Source of the DNA: Kitasatospora sp. NBC_01287 | Lineage (GTDB): Bacteria; Actinomycetota; Actinomycetes; Streptomycetales; Streptomycetaceae | Length of the DNA stretch: 64,000 nt | NCBI RefSeq assembly: GCF_026340565.1 | Contig: NZ_JAPEPB010000001.1 | Coordinates: 992,001-1,056,000 of the forward strand | Direction of reading: 5' to 3' | Part shown: positions 54,158-62,921 of the stretch, piece after piece | Position numbering within the stretch: the first letter of the stretch is position 1 | Layout of the letters: the number at the start of each line of letters is the position of its first letter | The notes under the pieces: generated by a model | The model's input: the letters and a program-made list of their open reading frames with translations, nothing else | The model's database searches: none | Told to the model about the DNA's origin: nothing | Translations under genes and position numbers: made by a program

Positions 54158-55201
54158 TCAGTGCCGGGCGAACTGCGCCCCGGTCGGTTGCACGACATCC
54201 GGCTGCACGATGATCCCGTCCACGGTCAGCTGCTGGCCGTAGATGTCGGTGAGCCTGATCTCGCCGCCGCAGCCGGTGCCGTCGGTGGAGAGGAAGTAGT
54301 TGAAGTCGGAGCGCGGCAGCTGCTGCCAGCCGCCGGCACCGCGGACCTCCAGCTCCGCCAGCGGGTTCCGGTGGCCGATCACCTGGATGCCGCACCACCA
54401 CTTGCTCGACCCGGTCTTGTACCGGATCGAGACGGTACCCGCCGTGTCGGGGCTCAGCAGCGTCCAGGTGATCGGCAGCCGGCCCACTGAGAGATCAGCG
54501 AGCCTGGCGAACGCCTGCTGGCTGAGGTCGAGTTGGCCGGGCGCGCAGGGCGCCGGACAGTCGTTGACGATCCGCACCGTGATGGCGGCGCCGCTCGCGG
54601 TGCGCACCGACACGTAGGCGCCGCAGGCCTTGGACGACTCGTAGTCGGTGTAGTTCATCGCCGCGATCATCAGGTCGTCGGAGGGGCCGTACAGGCAGGA
54701 GCCGTTGCCGTCACCCGCGGCATAAGCAGTGGCGACACCCTGGTTCGTGACGCCGGGCTTGATCCGTCCCGCCAGGGTGGCCGCCGCGGGGGCCACGCCC
54801 GCGCTGCCGCTCGCGGAGACCGCGCCGGCGCTACCGCTCGCGGAGGCCGTCGGCGCTACCGGGGTTGCGGGCACCTGCGTGCGTGTGGGTGAGGCGGACG
54901 GCGCGGGTGAGGGAGTGGCCGAGGCCGGTACCGAGCTCGTGACGGTGGCGGGCGCGTCCGCGCCCGCACTGGCGGCCGACGCCGCGGCCTGGGCAGTGGG
55001 TGGGACGCTCACCCCCGGCTCGGTGGTGCGGGCGGCCGCTCCGACGACCGGGCGCCCGGAGTCCCCTCCGCCCCCGACCAGGAACGTCACGACCAGGCAG
55101 ACCAGGACGCCGACGGCCAGCAGCGCGAGGGGAACGCCCCTGGCCGGCCCGTGCCTGTGCCACGGTCGCCGGGCGGCGTGCTTCATTGCCTTCATGGCCA
55201 T
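54158..55201 (-). CDS. Membrane-anchored expansin-like protein
   Basis: 347 residues: basic N-terminus, one membrane anchor (about residue 22-43), a long Ala/Pro/Ser/Thr linker (about 50-135), then a double-psi beta-barrel (about 150-245, GVATAYAAGDGNGSCLYGPS ... AMNYTDYESSKACGAYVSVR ... VRIVNDCPAPCAPGQLDLSQ, with the catalytic-type Asp in NDC) and an expansin C-terminal carbohydrate-binding domain (about 250-345, IRYKTGSSKWWCGIQVIGHR-NPLAELEV). Bacterial expansins loosen cellulose and peptidoglycan without hydrolysis. Several ATGs cluster at 55186-55201; the first is used. It precedes the ECF sigma gene on the same strand. Confidence 0.88.
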   Translation of the reverse strand: MAMKAMKHAARRPWHRHGPARGVPLALLAVGVLVCLVVTFLVGGGGDSGRPVVGAAARTTEPGVSVPPTAQAAASAASAGADAPATVTSSVPASATPSPAPSASPTRTQVPATPVAPTASASGSAGAVSASGSAGVAPAAATLAGRIKPGVTNQGVATAYAAGDGNGSCLYGPSDDLMIAAMNYTDYESSKACGAYVSVRTASGAAITVRIVNDCPAPCAPGQLDLSQQAFARLADLSVGRLPITWTLLSPDTAGTVSIRYKTGSSKWWCGIQVIGHRNPLAELEVRGAGGWQQLPRSDFNYFLSTDGTGCGGEIRLTDIYGQQLTVDGIIVQPDVVQPTGAQFARH

Positions 55202-55334
55202 CCATTCGGTCGATCGAGTCGGTGCTCCACCGCTCGGTTGCCGCCGACGCCAAGAAGGTTGCCGCCCCCGCCGTCATTTCTCAGGAGGGCCGCCCTGTCG
55301 GACCGTGGTCCGGAGCGGCCGGCCCAGCGGAGGT

Positions 55335-55430
55335 TCCGTCGTTGCGGACCAGCACCACCGCCGCCTCGGCGATCCGCTCGGCCAGGGCGCGGTTGGCGAA
55401 GCCGTCCAGGTCGATCCGCCCACGCAGTCC
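55335..55430 (-). pseudogene. GH3 beta-glycosidase fragment
   Basis: Reads GRIDLDGFANRALAERIAEA then AVVLVRNDGT, the stretch linking the two domains of GH3 enzymes (usual pattern: HRALAREAAAESVVLLRNDG). Nothing else of the gene remains nearby. Confidence 0.55.
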
Positions 55431-55439
55431 GGCCGCCTC

Positions 55440-55542
55440 AGGATCGCCTCGCCGAAGGCCGGGTGGGCCCGTGGGAAGGCGATGGCAGCCGCCGGCAGGC
55501 TGGTGCCGAGGCGCTCGCACACCTCGGCGATCTCTGTGGCCG
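55440..55542 (-). pseudogene. Aldo/keto reductase C-terminal fragment
   Basis: EIAEVCERLGTSLPAAAIAF then PRAHPAFGEAIL is typical of the region before the NADPH-binding loop in aldo/keto reductases. Flanked by unrelated relics in other frames. Confidence 0.5.
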
Positions 55543-55567
55543 ACGGCCCGTGCCGTCGGCCACAGAG
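55532..55567. terminator. Perfect 16-bp hairpin
   Basis: CTCTGTGGCCGACGGC and its complement with a 4-base loop, among gene fragments. Possibly the terminator of the former FadR-type gene. Confidence 0.6.
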
Positions 55568-55611
55568 GTCCCCGCGGCGGTCGCGGTCGCAGCTGCCCCC
55601 CGCAGCTTTCG

Positions 55612-56114
55612 TCACAGCGCCTTGCGCAGCCACTCCACCACGCCGCCGACGTGCACCGCCGCCCGCGTCCTGGCCAGCTCCACGTCGTGCGCCACCAGCA
55701 CCTCGACCGCCGGATCCGCCCCGACACCATCCAGCAGCTCGGCCATCTCGGCCAACTGCTCGTCGGTCGCCCACTGGGCGGCCAGGCCGGATGCGGCCGA
55801 CTCCAGCACCGCCCGCACCTGGAACAGCTCCACCACCGACTCGTCCTGGTGCAGGTCCAGGATGAAGGTCAGCGCCTCCAGCAGCAGCGACGGGCTCCAG
55901 GCTGGTCACGTAGGTGCCGCCGCACGTCCAGCACGTTGAGCAACGACAGCGCCTTCACCGCCTCCCGCAACGAGTTCCGCGACAGCCCCGGCTGCGCCGC
56001 CAGGTCGGGCTCCTTCAGCAGCCGGTCGCCGGGCTTGAGCCGGCCGGAGAGGATCATCGACTTGATCTTCTCGATGGCCTCGTCCGCCACGGCCACGTCA
56101 CTGTCTCCCAGCAC
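55612..56114 (-). pseudogene. FadR-type GntR regulator, frameshifted
   Basis: Start MLGDSDVAVADEAIEKIKSM with winged helix LKPGDRLLKEPDLAAQPGLS, RNSLREAVKALSLLNVLDVR is intact. At about 55917 and again at 55893 the frame shifts; the intermediate and later frames continue TYVTSLEP, LLLEALTFILDLHQDESVVE, LFQVRAVLESAASGLAAQWA. The effector domain ends abruptly in VEWLRKAL. Two frameshifts and a truncated ligand domain make it non-functional. Confidence 0.75.
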
Positions 56115-56347
56115 TCGGATGTCAGACCGGTCACTATGCCCCTCGTCGTGGCCGTGGTGGCCTTTCCTTCGACCGGAGCCCGCGGGCCGGCCGCACTTCA
56201 GCCCTCGCCCGGCGGGCTCGCGGGCCAGCGGGTCGGGGGCCAGGTGGACAGGCCGGGGACTGCGGCAGGCGAGCCGGTCAAGCGACGGCCGGCCGGGTCG
56301 TCACCGGGCCGGCCCGGCCGAACCCAGGCCGCAGCCAGGCGAGCCGG

Positions 56348-57556
56348 TCAGGCCAAGGGCAAGCGGGTGGGGTCCGCGATGATCTGGCGGGTCGTCAGCA
56401 GGGCTGCGCCGAGCAGCGCGCCGCGCCGCCCCAGCGCCGAGGGGCGCAGGGCTCCGGACGGCCAGGGCCGAACCGTGACCCGGGCGGCCAGCTCCGCGCG
56501 GACCGCCGGCAGCAGCCACTCGGCGAGCTCGGCGTACGCACCGCCCAGCACGAGGCCGTCCGGGTCGATCAGGTTCACCGCCGAGGCGAGGGCCAGGCCC
56601 AGGGCGCGCCCAGCCCGCTCCAGGGCCCGCAGGGTGGCCAGGTCCCCGGCGCCGGCCCGCTCGGCCAGCAGGACGACCGGGTCGCCGGCCGCCCTGAGCC
56701 CGGCCTCGCGGAGCACGGCCGCCTCGCCCGCGTACTGCTCCAGGCAGCCGCGCGCGCCGCACGGGCAGGGCACGCCGTCCGGGTGGACGGGGATGTGGCC
56801 GAGCTCGCCGGCGAAGCCGCGGGCCCCCCGGAACAGCTGGCCGTCGACGATCAGTGCGGCACCTATGCCGGCCTCGGCGGAGACGTGCACGAAGGTCTCG
56901 GCGCCGTGCTCGGCCTGCCAGTACTCGGCCAGCGCGCCGAGGTTGGCCTCGTTCTCCGGTACGGGCACGGTGTCCCGATCGGGCCAGTGGTCGGTGGGTC
57001 GCACCGCGTGCCAGCCGAGGTTGGGGGCATGCTCGACCAGGCCCTGCCCCGTATTGGGCACCACACCCGGCACGGCCAGGACCCGGCCCTCGACGCGCAG
57101 TCCGAGCCCGGCCGCCTCGGCCTCCGCGTCGGCACCGAGCACGGCGACCTCGGCAAGCACCTGCGCGGCCGGTCGGCCCGCGTTGCCGCGCTCCACCTGC
57201 CGCCAGACCCGGAGCCCGCCGCGCAGGTCCACGACGCAGGCGCCGAGGTGCGTGACGCCGACCTCCAGTCCGAGGCCCGCCGGGCCGCAGTCGTTCACGG
57301 CCAGCGAACGGCCGGGCCGCCCGACCCGGCCGCTCGGCGCGGTCTCCGCCTCGGTCAGCGCGCCACGGCCGATCAGCTCGTCGACCAGCGAGGAGACGGC
57401 CGCCCTGGTCAGCCCGGTGAGCCCGGCGACGTCCGCCCGGGAGAGCGGACTCCGCCCGGCGACCGTGCCGAGGACCACCGCGAGGTTCTGCCGGCGCATG
57501 TCCTGCTGCGAGGCCGGCCCGCCCTCCGAGCTCCTGCTCACTCCGCCGACCGCCAC
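56348..57556 (-). CDS. xylR: ROK-family xylose repressor (XylR-like)
   Basis: 402 residues from the GTG at 57556 (GGAAGG 6 bases upstream). Winged helix near residue 20-75 (SQQDMRRQNLAVVLGTVAGR, RADVAGLTGLTRAAVSSLVD). ROK domain with GLGLEVGVTHLGACVVDLRG, the ligand loop NEANLGALAEYW, and the complete zinc motif GELGHIPVHPDGVPCPCGAR-GCLEQYAGE, so this is a canonical zinc ROK protein, unlike the ROK gene at 15515. Located directly beside xylB and close to xylA, so it most likely represses both until xylose is present. Same strand as xylB. Confidence 0.87.
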   Translation of the reverse strand: MAVGGVSRSSEGGPASQQDMRRQNLAVVLGTVAGRSPLSRADVAGLTGLTRAAVSSLVDELIGRGALTEAETAPSGRVGRPGRSLAVNDCGPAGLGLEVGVTHLGACVVDLRGGLRVWRQVERGNAGRPAAQVLAEVAVLGADAEAEAAGLGLRVEGRVLAVPGVVPNTGQGLVEHAPNLGWHAVRPTDHWPDRDTVPVPENEANLGALAEYWQAEHGAETFVHVSAEAGIGAALIVDGQLFRGARGFAGELGHIPVHPDGVPCPCGARGCLEQYAGEAAVLREAGLRAAGDPVVLLAERAGAGDLATLRALERAGRALGLALASAVNLIDPDGLVLGGAYAELAEWLLPAVRAELAARVTVRPWPSGALRPSALGRRGALLGAALLTTRQIIADPTRLPLA

Positions 57557-57589
57557 CTCGCGCCTTCCCTCCTACTGGTCCCGCGACGG

Positions 57590-57695
57590 GGCGCCCTGCG
57601 ACGCTCCCGCCCGACACGGGGTATCCGTGATCCTCTCAAGCGCCACGTTGTCCCGCGCCACCGGCTCCAGCACCAGCCCGGCGGCCGTCCGGCCC
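57590..57695 (-). pseudogene. Relic of a second xylB 3' end
   Basis: Minus strand reads AGLVLEPVARDNVALERITD-TPCRAGASQGA, a diverged duplicate of the last 30 or so codons of xylB (DGLVLEPVARDGATLERITD-TLHRAGALQGA). Lies between xylB and the ROK gene. Confidence 0.75.
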
Positions 57696-57744
57696 CTGGC
57701 GCACCGGCCTGCGCGGCAACACCTGGTGCCCCGATTCTCCCCCT

Positions 57745-59178
57745 CTACCGCTCCCCCACCCCCACCGCACCCTGCAACGCCCCCGCCCGATGCAGCGTGT
57801 CCGTGATCCGCTCCAGCGTCGCACCGTCCCGCGCCACCGGCTCCAGCACCAGCCCGTCAGCCGTCCGCCAGCGCCGCGCCACCGCATCGGCCGCCTCACC
57901 GGTCACCAGCGCGGCTGCCTGCGCCGCGGCGCCCAGCGCGACCAGTTCCTCGGCGGCCGGCACCTGGACGGCGCGACCGCTCAGGCGCAGCACGGTCCGC
58001 TGCCAGGCACGCCCGCGGGCACCGCCGCCGATCAGCAGCAGCGGTACGTCCGGGTCGGGGCTCTCGCCGGCAGCGCGCAGCACGTCGTCCAGGGCGGCGA
58101 GCAGAGCGTGGGCGGCGCCGTCGTAGGTGGCCTGGAGCAACTGGCCCGGGGTGGTGTCGTGGCGCAGGCCGTGCACCAGGCCGGAGGCGCCTGGCAGGTC
58201 CGGGGTGCGCTCGCCGTCGAGGTAGGGCAGCACCACCGCCGTGCCACCGCTCTCGACCTCCTCGCGGTCGCGTCCGAGGACCGAGGCGAAGCGGTCGACG
58301 GCCAGGGTGCAGTTGAGCGTGCAGGCCAGCGGCAGCCAGCCGCCGAGGGCGTCGGCGAAGCCGGCCACGGTCCCACTCGGATCGGTGGGACGCTTGCGAC
58401 CGACGGCGTAGACGGTGCCGGAGGTACCGAGGCTGAGCACCGGCTGACCTGGCATCAGGCCGAGCCCGAGCGCGGCGGCCATGTTGTCGCCGGTCCCGGT
58501 GGCGACCAGCGCCCCCTTCCGCAGCGGCAGGCCGGGGCCGACGAAGCCGACCGCCGTGCCCGGTGCGAGGACCGGCGGCAGGAGCGCGGGGTCGAGGCCG
58601 ATCCGGCCGAGGATCTCCAGGTCGTAGCCGTCCGGACCCCACCAGCCGGTTCCCGAGGCGTCCCCGCGATCGGTGGCCGGCTCGCCGGTCAGACGCTCCG
58701 TCAGGAAGTCGTGGGGCAGCCGGACGGCGGCGACCCGGTCGGCGGCGGCGGGTTCGTTGGCGCGCAGCCAGGCCCATTTGGCGGCGGTGAAGGCGGCGGT
58801 CGGGACACTGCCGGTGCGGTGGGCGATCTCCTCCCGGCCGAACCCGTCCCGCAGCCGCGCGGCCTGGGGCGCGGACCGGACGTCGTTCCAGAGCAGGGCC
58901 GGGCGGACCGGGCGACCGGCCGCGTCGAGGGCGACCAGACCGTGCTGCTGGCCGGCCACCGACACGGCGGCGGCGCGGTCCGCCCAGCCGGTCCGGGCCA
59001 CTGCCTCGCCCAGGGCCTGCCACCACTGCTCGGGGTCGCTCTCGCGCGCGGCACCGTCGCTGACCGTGTGCGCTGCACGCCCTCGGCCGAGCACGGTCCC
59101 GGTGGCGAGGTCGACGGCGATGGCCTTGGTGGACTGGGTGGAGCTGTCGATTCCGATCACAACTCGCTGTGCTGCCAT
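57745..59178 (-). CDS. xylB: Xylulokinase
   Basis: FGGY kinase that phosphorylates D-xylulose, 477 residues from the ATG at 59178 (GGAGG 5 bases upstream; the ATG at 59190 lacks one). Motifs: VIGIDSSTQSTKAIAVDL (about residue 6-23), SVAGQQHGLVALD with substrate-binding QHG (about 75-87), ALLWNDVRSAPQ, LPHDFLTERLTG, ATGTGDNMAAALGLG, SLGTSGTVYAVG and LLLIGGGARGRAWQR. Divergent from xylA; both feed D-xylulose 5-phosphate, where the arabinose route also ends. Confidence 0.95.
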   Translation of the reverse strand: MAAQRVVIGIDSSTQSTKAIAVDLATGTVLGRGRAAHTVSDGAARESDPEQWWQALGEAVARTGWADRAAAVSVAGQQHGLVALDAAGRPVRPALLWNDVRSAPQAARLRDGFGREEIAHRTGSVPTAAFTAAKWAWLRANEPAAADRVAAVRLPHDFLTERLTGEPATDRGDASGTGWWGPDGYDLEILGRIGLDPALLPPVLAPGTAVGFVGPGLPLRKGALVATGTGDNMAAALGLGLMPGQPVLSLGTSGTVYAVGRKRPTDPSGTVAGFADALGGWLPLACTLNCTLAVDRFASVLGRDREEVESGGTAVVLPYLDGERTPDLPGASGLVHGLRHDTTPGQLLQATYDGAAHALLAALDDVLRAAGESPDPDVPLLLIGGGARGRAWQRTVLRLSGRAVQVPAAEELVALGAAAQAAALVTGEAADAVARRWRTADGLVLEPVARDGATLERITDTLHRAGALQGAVGVGER

Positions 59179-59220
59179 GCGTTCCTCCATCTGGGGACTT
59201 CCTTCCGACGCCTCGGCATA

Positions 59221-59248
59221 CTAATTTGTTTCCCGCCCTGACAAACAT
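59221..59248. promoter_or_regulatory. Candidate ROK operator in xylA-xylB intergenic region
   Basis: In the 111-bp divergent promoter region, TTTGT (59225-59229) and ACAAA (59241-59245) form an inverted repeat in the only AT-rich stretch. Position between xylA and xylB and the nearby ROK repressor gene support an operator role. Confidence 0.45.
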
Positions 59249-59289
59249 GGTTGCGGGCGGAATTCCCCCGGCAATGATCGGAGCCAGTA

Positions 59290-60462
59290 GTGACCAGCGA
59301 CCCCCTCGTCCCGACCCCGGCCGACAAGTTCACCTTCGGCCTGTGGACCGTCGGCTGGCAGGGCCGGGACCCGTTCGGCGACGCCACCCGGCCGGCCCTC
59401 GACCCGGTCGAGACCGTGCAGCGGCTCGCCGGTCTGGGCGCGTACGGCGTCACCTTCCACGATGACGACCTGATCCCGTTCGGCGCCTCGGAGGCCGAGC
59501 GCGAGCAGACCGTCAAGCGGTTCCGCGCCGCCCTGGACACGGCCGGCCTCAAGGTGCCGATGGCCACCACCAACCTGTTCACCCACCCCGTCTTCAAGGA
59601 CGGCGCGTTCACCGCCAACGACCGCGACGTGCGCCGCTACGCGCTGCGCAAGACCATCCGCAACATCGACCTGGCCGCCGAGCTCGGCGCCACGGTCTAC
59701 GTCGCCTGGGGCGGGCGCGAGGGCGCCGAGTCCGGCGCCGCCAAGGACGTGCGCACCGCGCTCGACCGGCTCAAGGAGGCCTTCGACCTGCTCGGCGAGC
59801 ACGTCGAGCAGCAGGGCTACGACCTGCGCTTCGCCATCGAGCCCAAGCCCAACGAGCCGCGCGGCGACATCCTGCTTCCCACCGTCGGCCATGCCCTGGC
59901 GTTCATCAACGAGTTGGAGCGACCCGAGCGGGTCGGCGTCAATCCGGAGGTCGGCCACGAGCAGATGGCCGGGCTGAACTTCCCGCACGGCATCGCCCAG
60001 GCGCTGTGGCACGGCAAGCTCTTCCACATCGACCTCAACGGCCAGTCCGGCATCAAGTACGACCAGGACTTCCGCTTCGGCGCCGGCGACCTGCGCCAGG
60101 CCTTCTGGCTGGTCGACCTGCTGGAGTCGGCCGGCTACGACGGCCCGAAGCACTTCGACTTCAAGCCCCCGCGCACCGAGGACTTCGACGGCGTCTGGGC
60201 CTCGGCCGCCGCCTGCATGCGCAACTACCTGCTGCTCGCCGAGCGTTCCCGCGCCTTCCGCGCCGACCCGGAGGTGCAGGCCGCGCTCGCCGCATCCCGC
60301 CTGCCCGAACTCGCCGCCCGCACCGCCCAGGACGGCCTGGCCGCCCTGCTGGCCGACCGCACCGCCTTCGAGGACTTCGACGTCGACGCGGCCGCCGCTC
60401 GTGGCATGGCCTTCGAGCAGCTGGACCAGCTGGCCATCGAGCACCTGCTCGGCGCCCGCTGA
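59290..60462 (+). CDS. xylA: Xylose isomerase
   Basis: Interconverts D-xylose and D-xylulose, Mg/Mn-dependent TIM barrel, 390 residues from the GTG at 59290 (GGAG 6 bases upstream). The Streptomyces-type small-class isomerase is recognised by [34 protein letters not shown] with catalytic His (about residue 54), [12 protein letters not shown], metal ligands in [20 protein letters not shown] (E, about 181-200), [30 protein letters not shown] and [11 protein letters not shown]. Divergent from xylB and ahead of a broken GH31 gene, which may once have been its operon partner. Confidence 0.97.
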   Translation: MTSDPLVPTPADKFTFGLWTVGWQGRDPFGDATRPALDPVETVQRLAGLGAYGVTFHDDDLIPFGASEAEREQTVKRFRAALDTAGLKVPMATTNLFTHPVFKDGAFTANDRDVRRYALRKTIRNIDLAAELGATVYVAWGGREGAESGAAKDVRTALDRLKEAFDLLGEHVEQQGYDLRFAIEPKPNEPRGDILLPTVGHALAFINELERPERVGVNPEVGHEQMAGLNFPHGIAQALWHGKLFHIDLNGQSGIKYDQDFRFGAGDLRQAFWLVDLLESAGYDGPKHFDFKPPRTEDFDGVWASAAACMRNYLLLAERSRAFRADPEVQAALAASRLPELAARTAQDGLAALLADRTAFEDFDVDAAAARGMAFEQLDQLAIEHLLGAR

Positions 60463-60562
60463 CTCGTTGAACGGGTCGGCCACCCGCCGGTTCCGTCGCG
60501 CCACGGACGGTACCGGCGATCGCGACCACGGCGCCCGAACACAAACACGCCTCCGGACCCTT

Positions 60563-60598
60563 GAGGAGGAAAGAGGAGGAAAGAGGAGGAAAGAGGAG
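60563..60598 (+). repeat. 10-bp tandem repeat of ribosome-binding sites
   Basis: The unit AAGAGGAGGA is repeated four times in register directly before the TTG of the GH31 relic at 60604, giving four consecutive AGGAGG-like sites. Confidence 0.8.
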
Positions 60599-60603
60599 TC
60601 GCC

Positions 60604-61249
60604 TTGCCCTACAGCATCCGCGCGGGCGGTCTGGAACGGCACACCGCCGCCGAAGTCCTCCGCATCGAGCCCTGGGGGCCGGACGCCGTCCGGGTGCGGG
60701 CTTCGGCCGGGGACCATCGACCCCACCGCCCCCGGCGCGCTGGAGAGCCCCTCGCCCTCCCCGCACGCCGAACTGTCCGTATCGGACGATGGCTGTGCCC
60801 GCCTGGCCAACGGTCGCCTCGCCGTCGAGGCCTCCGCGGAAGGTCGGCTGACGTTCCGTCACGCCGTCTCGGGCCGCGAACTCCTCACTGAGACGAGCCC
60901 GCACACGCATCCCGCCGGCCATCGGGTCCACACGGCGGGCGGCCGGACGGAGTAGCGCTTCGAAGTCGAACTGGGCGCCGACAGCACCCGGTGGACCGCC
61001 GATGCCGGTGGGCGCATCGCTGGGCGTGGCGTGCTTCTGGCCGGCAGCCAGCGGCACGGGGCCCTGCTCTGGTCCGGCGACATCCCCACGACCTTCGACT
61101 CCCTCGCGCGCCAGATCAGGGCCGGGCTGAACGTCGCGATGAGCGGCATCCCCTGGTGGAACACCGACAGCGGCGGCCTCTTCGGCGGCGCCCCGGACGA
61201 CCCCGCGTACCGCGAGCCGGGGTCGGCGGGCGCGTGCTGGGCACGCTGA
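60604..61249 (+). pseudogene. GH31 alpha-xylosidase/glucosidase, frameshifted and internally deleted
   Basis: N-terminus begins LPYSIRAGGLERHTAAEVLR-IEPWGPDAVRVRAS like actinobacterial alpha-xylosidases, shifts frame near 60705 (TIDPTAPGALESPSPSPHAE, ARLANGRLAVEASAEGRLTF), meets a stop at 60954, then resumes with a piece of the catalytic domain: GVLLAGSQRHGALLWSGDIP (acid/base Asp), TTFDSLARQIRAGLNVAMSG, IPWWNTDSGGLFGG. Most of the barrel, including the nucleophile region, is missing. The intact enzyme would have trimmed xyloglucan side chains, feeding xylA just upstream. Confidence 0.75.
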
Positions 61250-61254
61250 CACCC

Positions 61255-61404
61255 TCTTCGCACCCCGAGGACGGGGAGGTCTCCCCGGTGCTCACGCTTG
61301 ACGCGGACCGTCCGGGCGGGCCGGGCGGGCCGGTCGACGTCCGGTTCGAAGCGGTCGGCCCGGCGGCCAGCGTCCGACTGCGCGAGGTACGCCTGGTTCG
61401 CTGA
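61255..61404 (+). pseudogene. C-terminal tail of another secreted or glycosidase protein
   Basis: Reads SSHPEDGEVSPVLTLDADRP, then VDVRFEAVGPAASVRLREVR and LVR-stop, resembling the end of a beta-sandwich carbohydrate-binding domain. Joined directly to the GH31 relic. Confidence 0.4.
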
Positions 61405-61415
61405 CGCGGACCGAG

Positions 61416-61456
61416 CCCGCGCGGTGCGCCATCCGACCGATGGCGCACCGCGCGGG
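61416..61456. terminator. Bidirectional hairpin terminator
   Basis: Perfect 17-bp arms (CCCGCGCGGTGCGCCAT and complement) with a 7-base loop between the convergent relics at 61404 and 61473. Confidence 0.85.
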
Positions 61457-61472
61457 ACGTCCTGACGTCCCA

Positions 61473-62535
61473 TCAGTTCTTGCCGAGGAGGCGCCAGATC
61501 TGGTTGGTCTTGGTGGCGAGGGTGCTGCCGGTGTCGCAGGTCCACTGGTGGATCACGGCGCCGGGAGCCGTGGAGACGCCGTAGACGTCGACGCACTTGC
61601 CGCTGTGGGCGGCGACGAGCTGGTAGTCCTGGCTGTTGCCGAGCGCGGCGACCGGCCTGAGGGTGAACTCCTGGTTGGCCTGGCCGCTGCAGTTCCACTG
61701 GATGACCGCCGCGCCGTCAGCGGTCGAGGCACCGGAGACGTCGAGGCACAGGCCGCTGTGCTCGTTGACCACGGTGTAGGTGTTCGCCTGCCCGGCGACC
61801 GGCTTGAGGTCCAGCATCTGCTGGTAGCCGCCCTCGCAGGAGTACTGCTGGTACCGGGTGCCGGGGCTGGTGGAGAGGTTGGTGTCGTCCAGGCACTGGC
61901 CGCTGTTCTCGCTGACCGCGACCGTGGAGACCGTGGTGTCGGAGGGCGGGAGCAGCGTGATCGTGTAGCCGTCCTTGGCATCCGTGTAGGGGACGGTCAC
62001 CGAGGCGGCGTTGTTGCCGACCGCCAGGGTGGTGTCGGAGATGGTGACCGGGCCGTCCACCGCGGTGCCGTTGTTGTCGGGAACGCGCTGCACCACGGCG
62101 CGCACCTGGCCGTTCTGCACCACGGAGGTGGTGTTGAGGCCGGTGAGGGCGACGGTCACGTTGCCGGTGTTGCCGTTGGAGCCCAGCAGGACCTTGGCGT
62201 TGCCCGCGGCGTTGTCCTTGGTCACGAAGCCGTCGATGCCGTTGCCGGGGACGAGGTTGACGACGTTTCCGGTCTGCGAGCCGTAGTAGCGGTACGTGAA
62301 CCACTCACCGAGAGGAAGGTACTGGCCGGCGCTGTTCTTGGTCAGCAGGTTTGCCTCGTCATCGTGCAGGCCTGTCCCCCACCCCCAGTTGCCGCGCAGG
62401 CCGTCGGCGCCGGCCCGCTCCAGGCGGCCGATGAACCAGGCGCCGCCGCCGGGGTCCTGCTGGGAGAGCGCGCCGTACTCGTTGATCTGGTACGGACGGG
62501 TGTTGGTGAGCCCGTAGGCGGTCAGCGAGGCGTCA
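61473..62535 (-). pseudogene. 5'-truncated clan-A glycoside hydrolase with ricin-B lectin domain
   Basis: The frame stays open for about 350 codons without a plausible start: ADASLTAYGLTNTRPYQINE-YGALSQQDPGGGAWFIGRLE (likely nucleophile E in INEYG), GNWGWGTGLHDDEANLLTKN, then a beta domain (ALTGLNTTSVVQNGQVRAVV) and, from about 61920 down, a ricin-B trefoil with QxW repeats (SGQCLDDTNLSTSPGTRYQQ-YSCEG; SGLCLDVSGASTADGAAVIQ-WNCSG; SGKCVDVYGVSTAPGAVIHQ-WTCD) ending QIWRLLGKN. The signal peptide and first half of the barrel are gone; the 5' break at about 62535 meets transposase debris. A secreted hemicellulase originally. Confidence 0.75.
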
Positions 62536-62555
62536 GCGCTCGCGGTTGCGGGGAC

Positions 62556-62760
62556 TTACTGTGGACGTCCTGGGTCTGGTGATCGCCGTGGTGGTGCTGG
62601 CTGCCTCCGTCAATCCGGTGGCGCGTGGAGCAGACGAACGGGATCTTGATGCTGCACCGGCGGCTGGTGCGCGACTACGAGCACCGCCCGTCCTCGGCCG
62701 AATCCCGGGTGTACTGGGCGATAAGCGACGTGATGACCCGTCGACTAACGGGCAGCGCGA
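62556..62760 (+). pseudogene. IS5-family transposase remnant
   Basis: TVDVLGLVIAVVVLAASV, then in another frame RWRVEQTNGILMLHRRLVRD, YEHRPSSAESRVYWAISDVM-TRRLTG: the third catalytic region of an IS5-type transposase distinct from the intact one at 20605-21570. Two frames and an internal deletion. Confidence 0.7.
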
Positions 62761-62921
62761 CCCTATCCTGGCGCGGCGGATGACCGGTGGGGAACTGACC
62801 CTGGGTGCGGTGCTGGCACGACTGGAGGAGCGCGAGCGGGAGATCGCCGCGCAGGCCGAGCAGATCACGCAGCTCACCGCTGTGCTGGATTTGGGTCTCT
62901 GTCCGGAAACCTCGGGGCGCC

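Noticed and set aside
59157..59618. Minus-strand ORF overlapping xylB and xylA starts
   Set aside because: Antisense of xylA and covers the divergent promoter; no family features.
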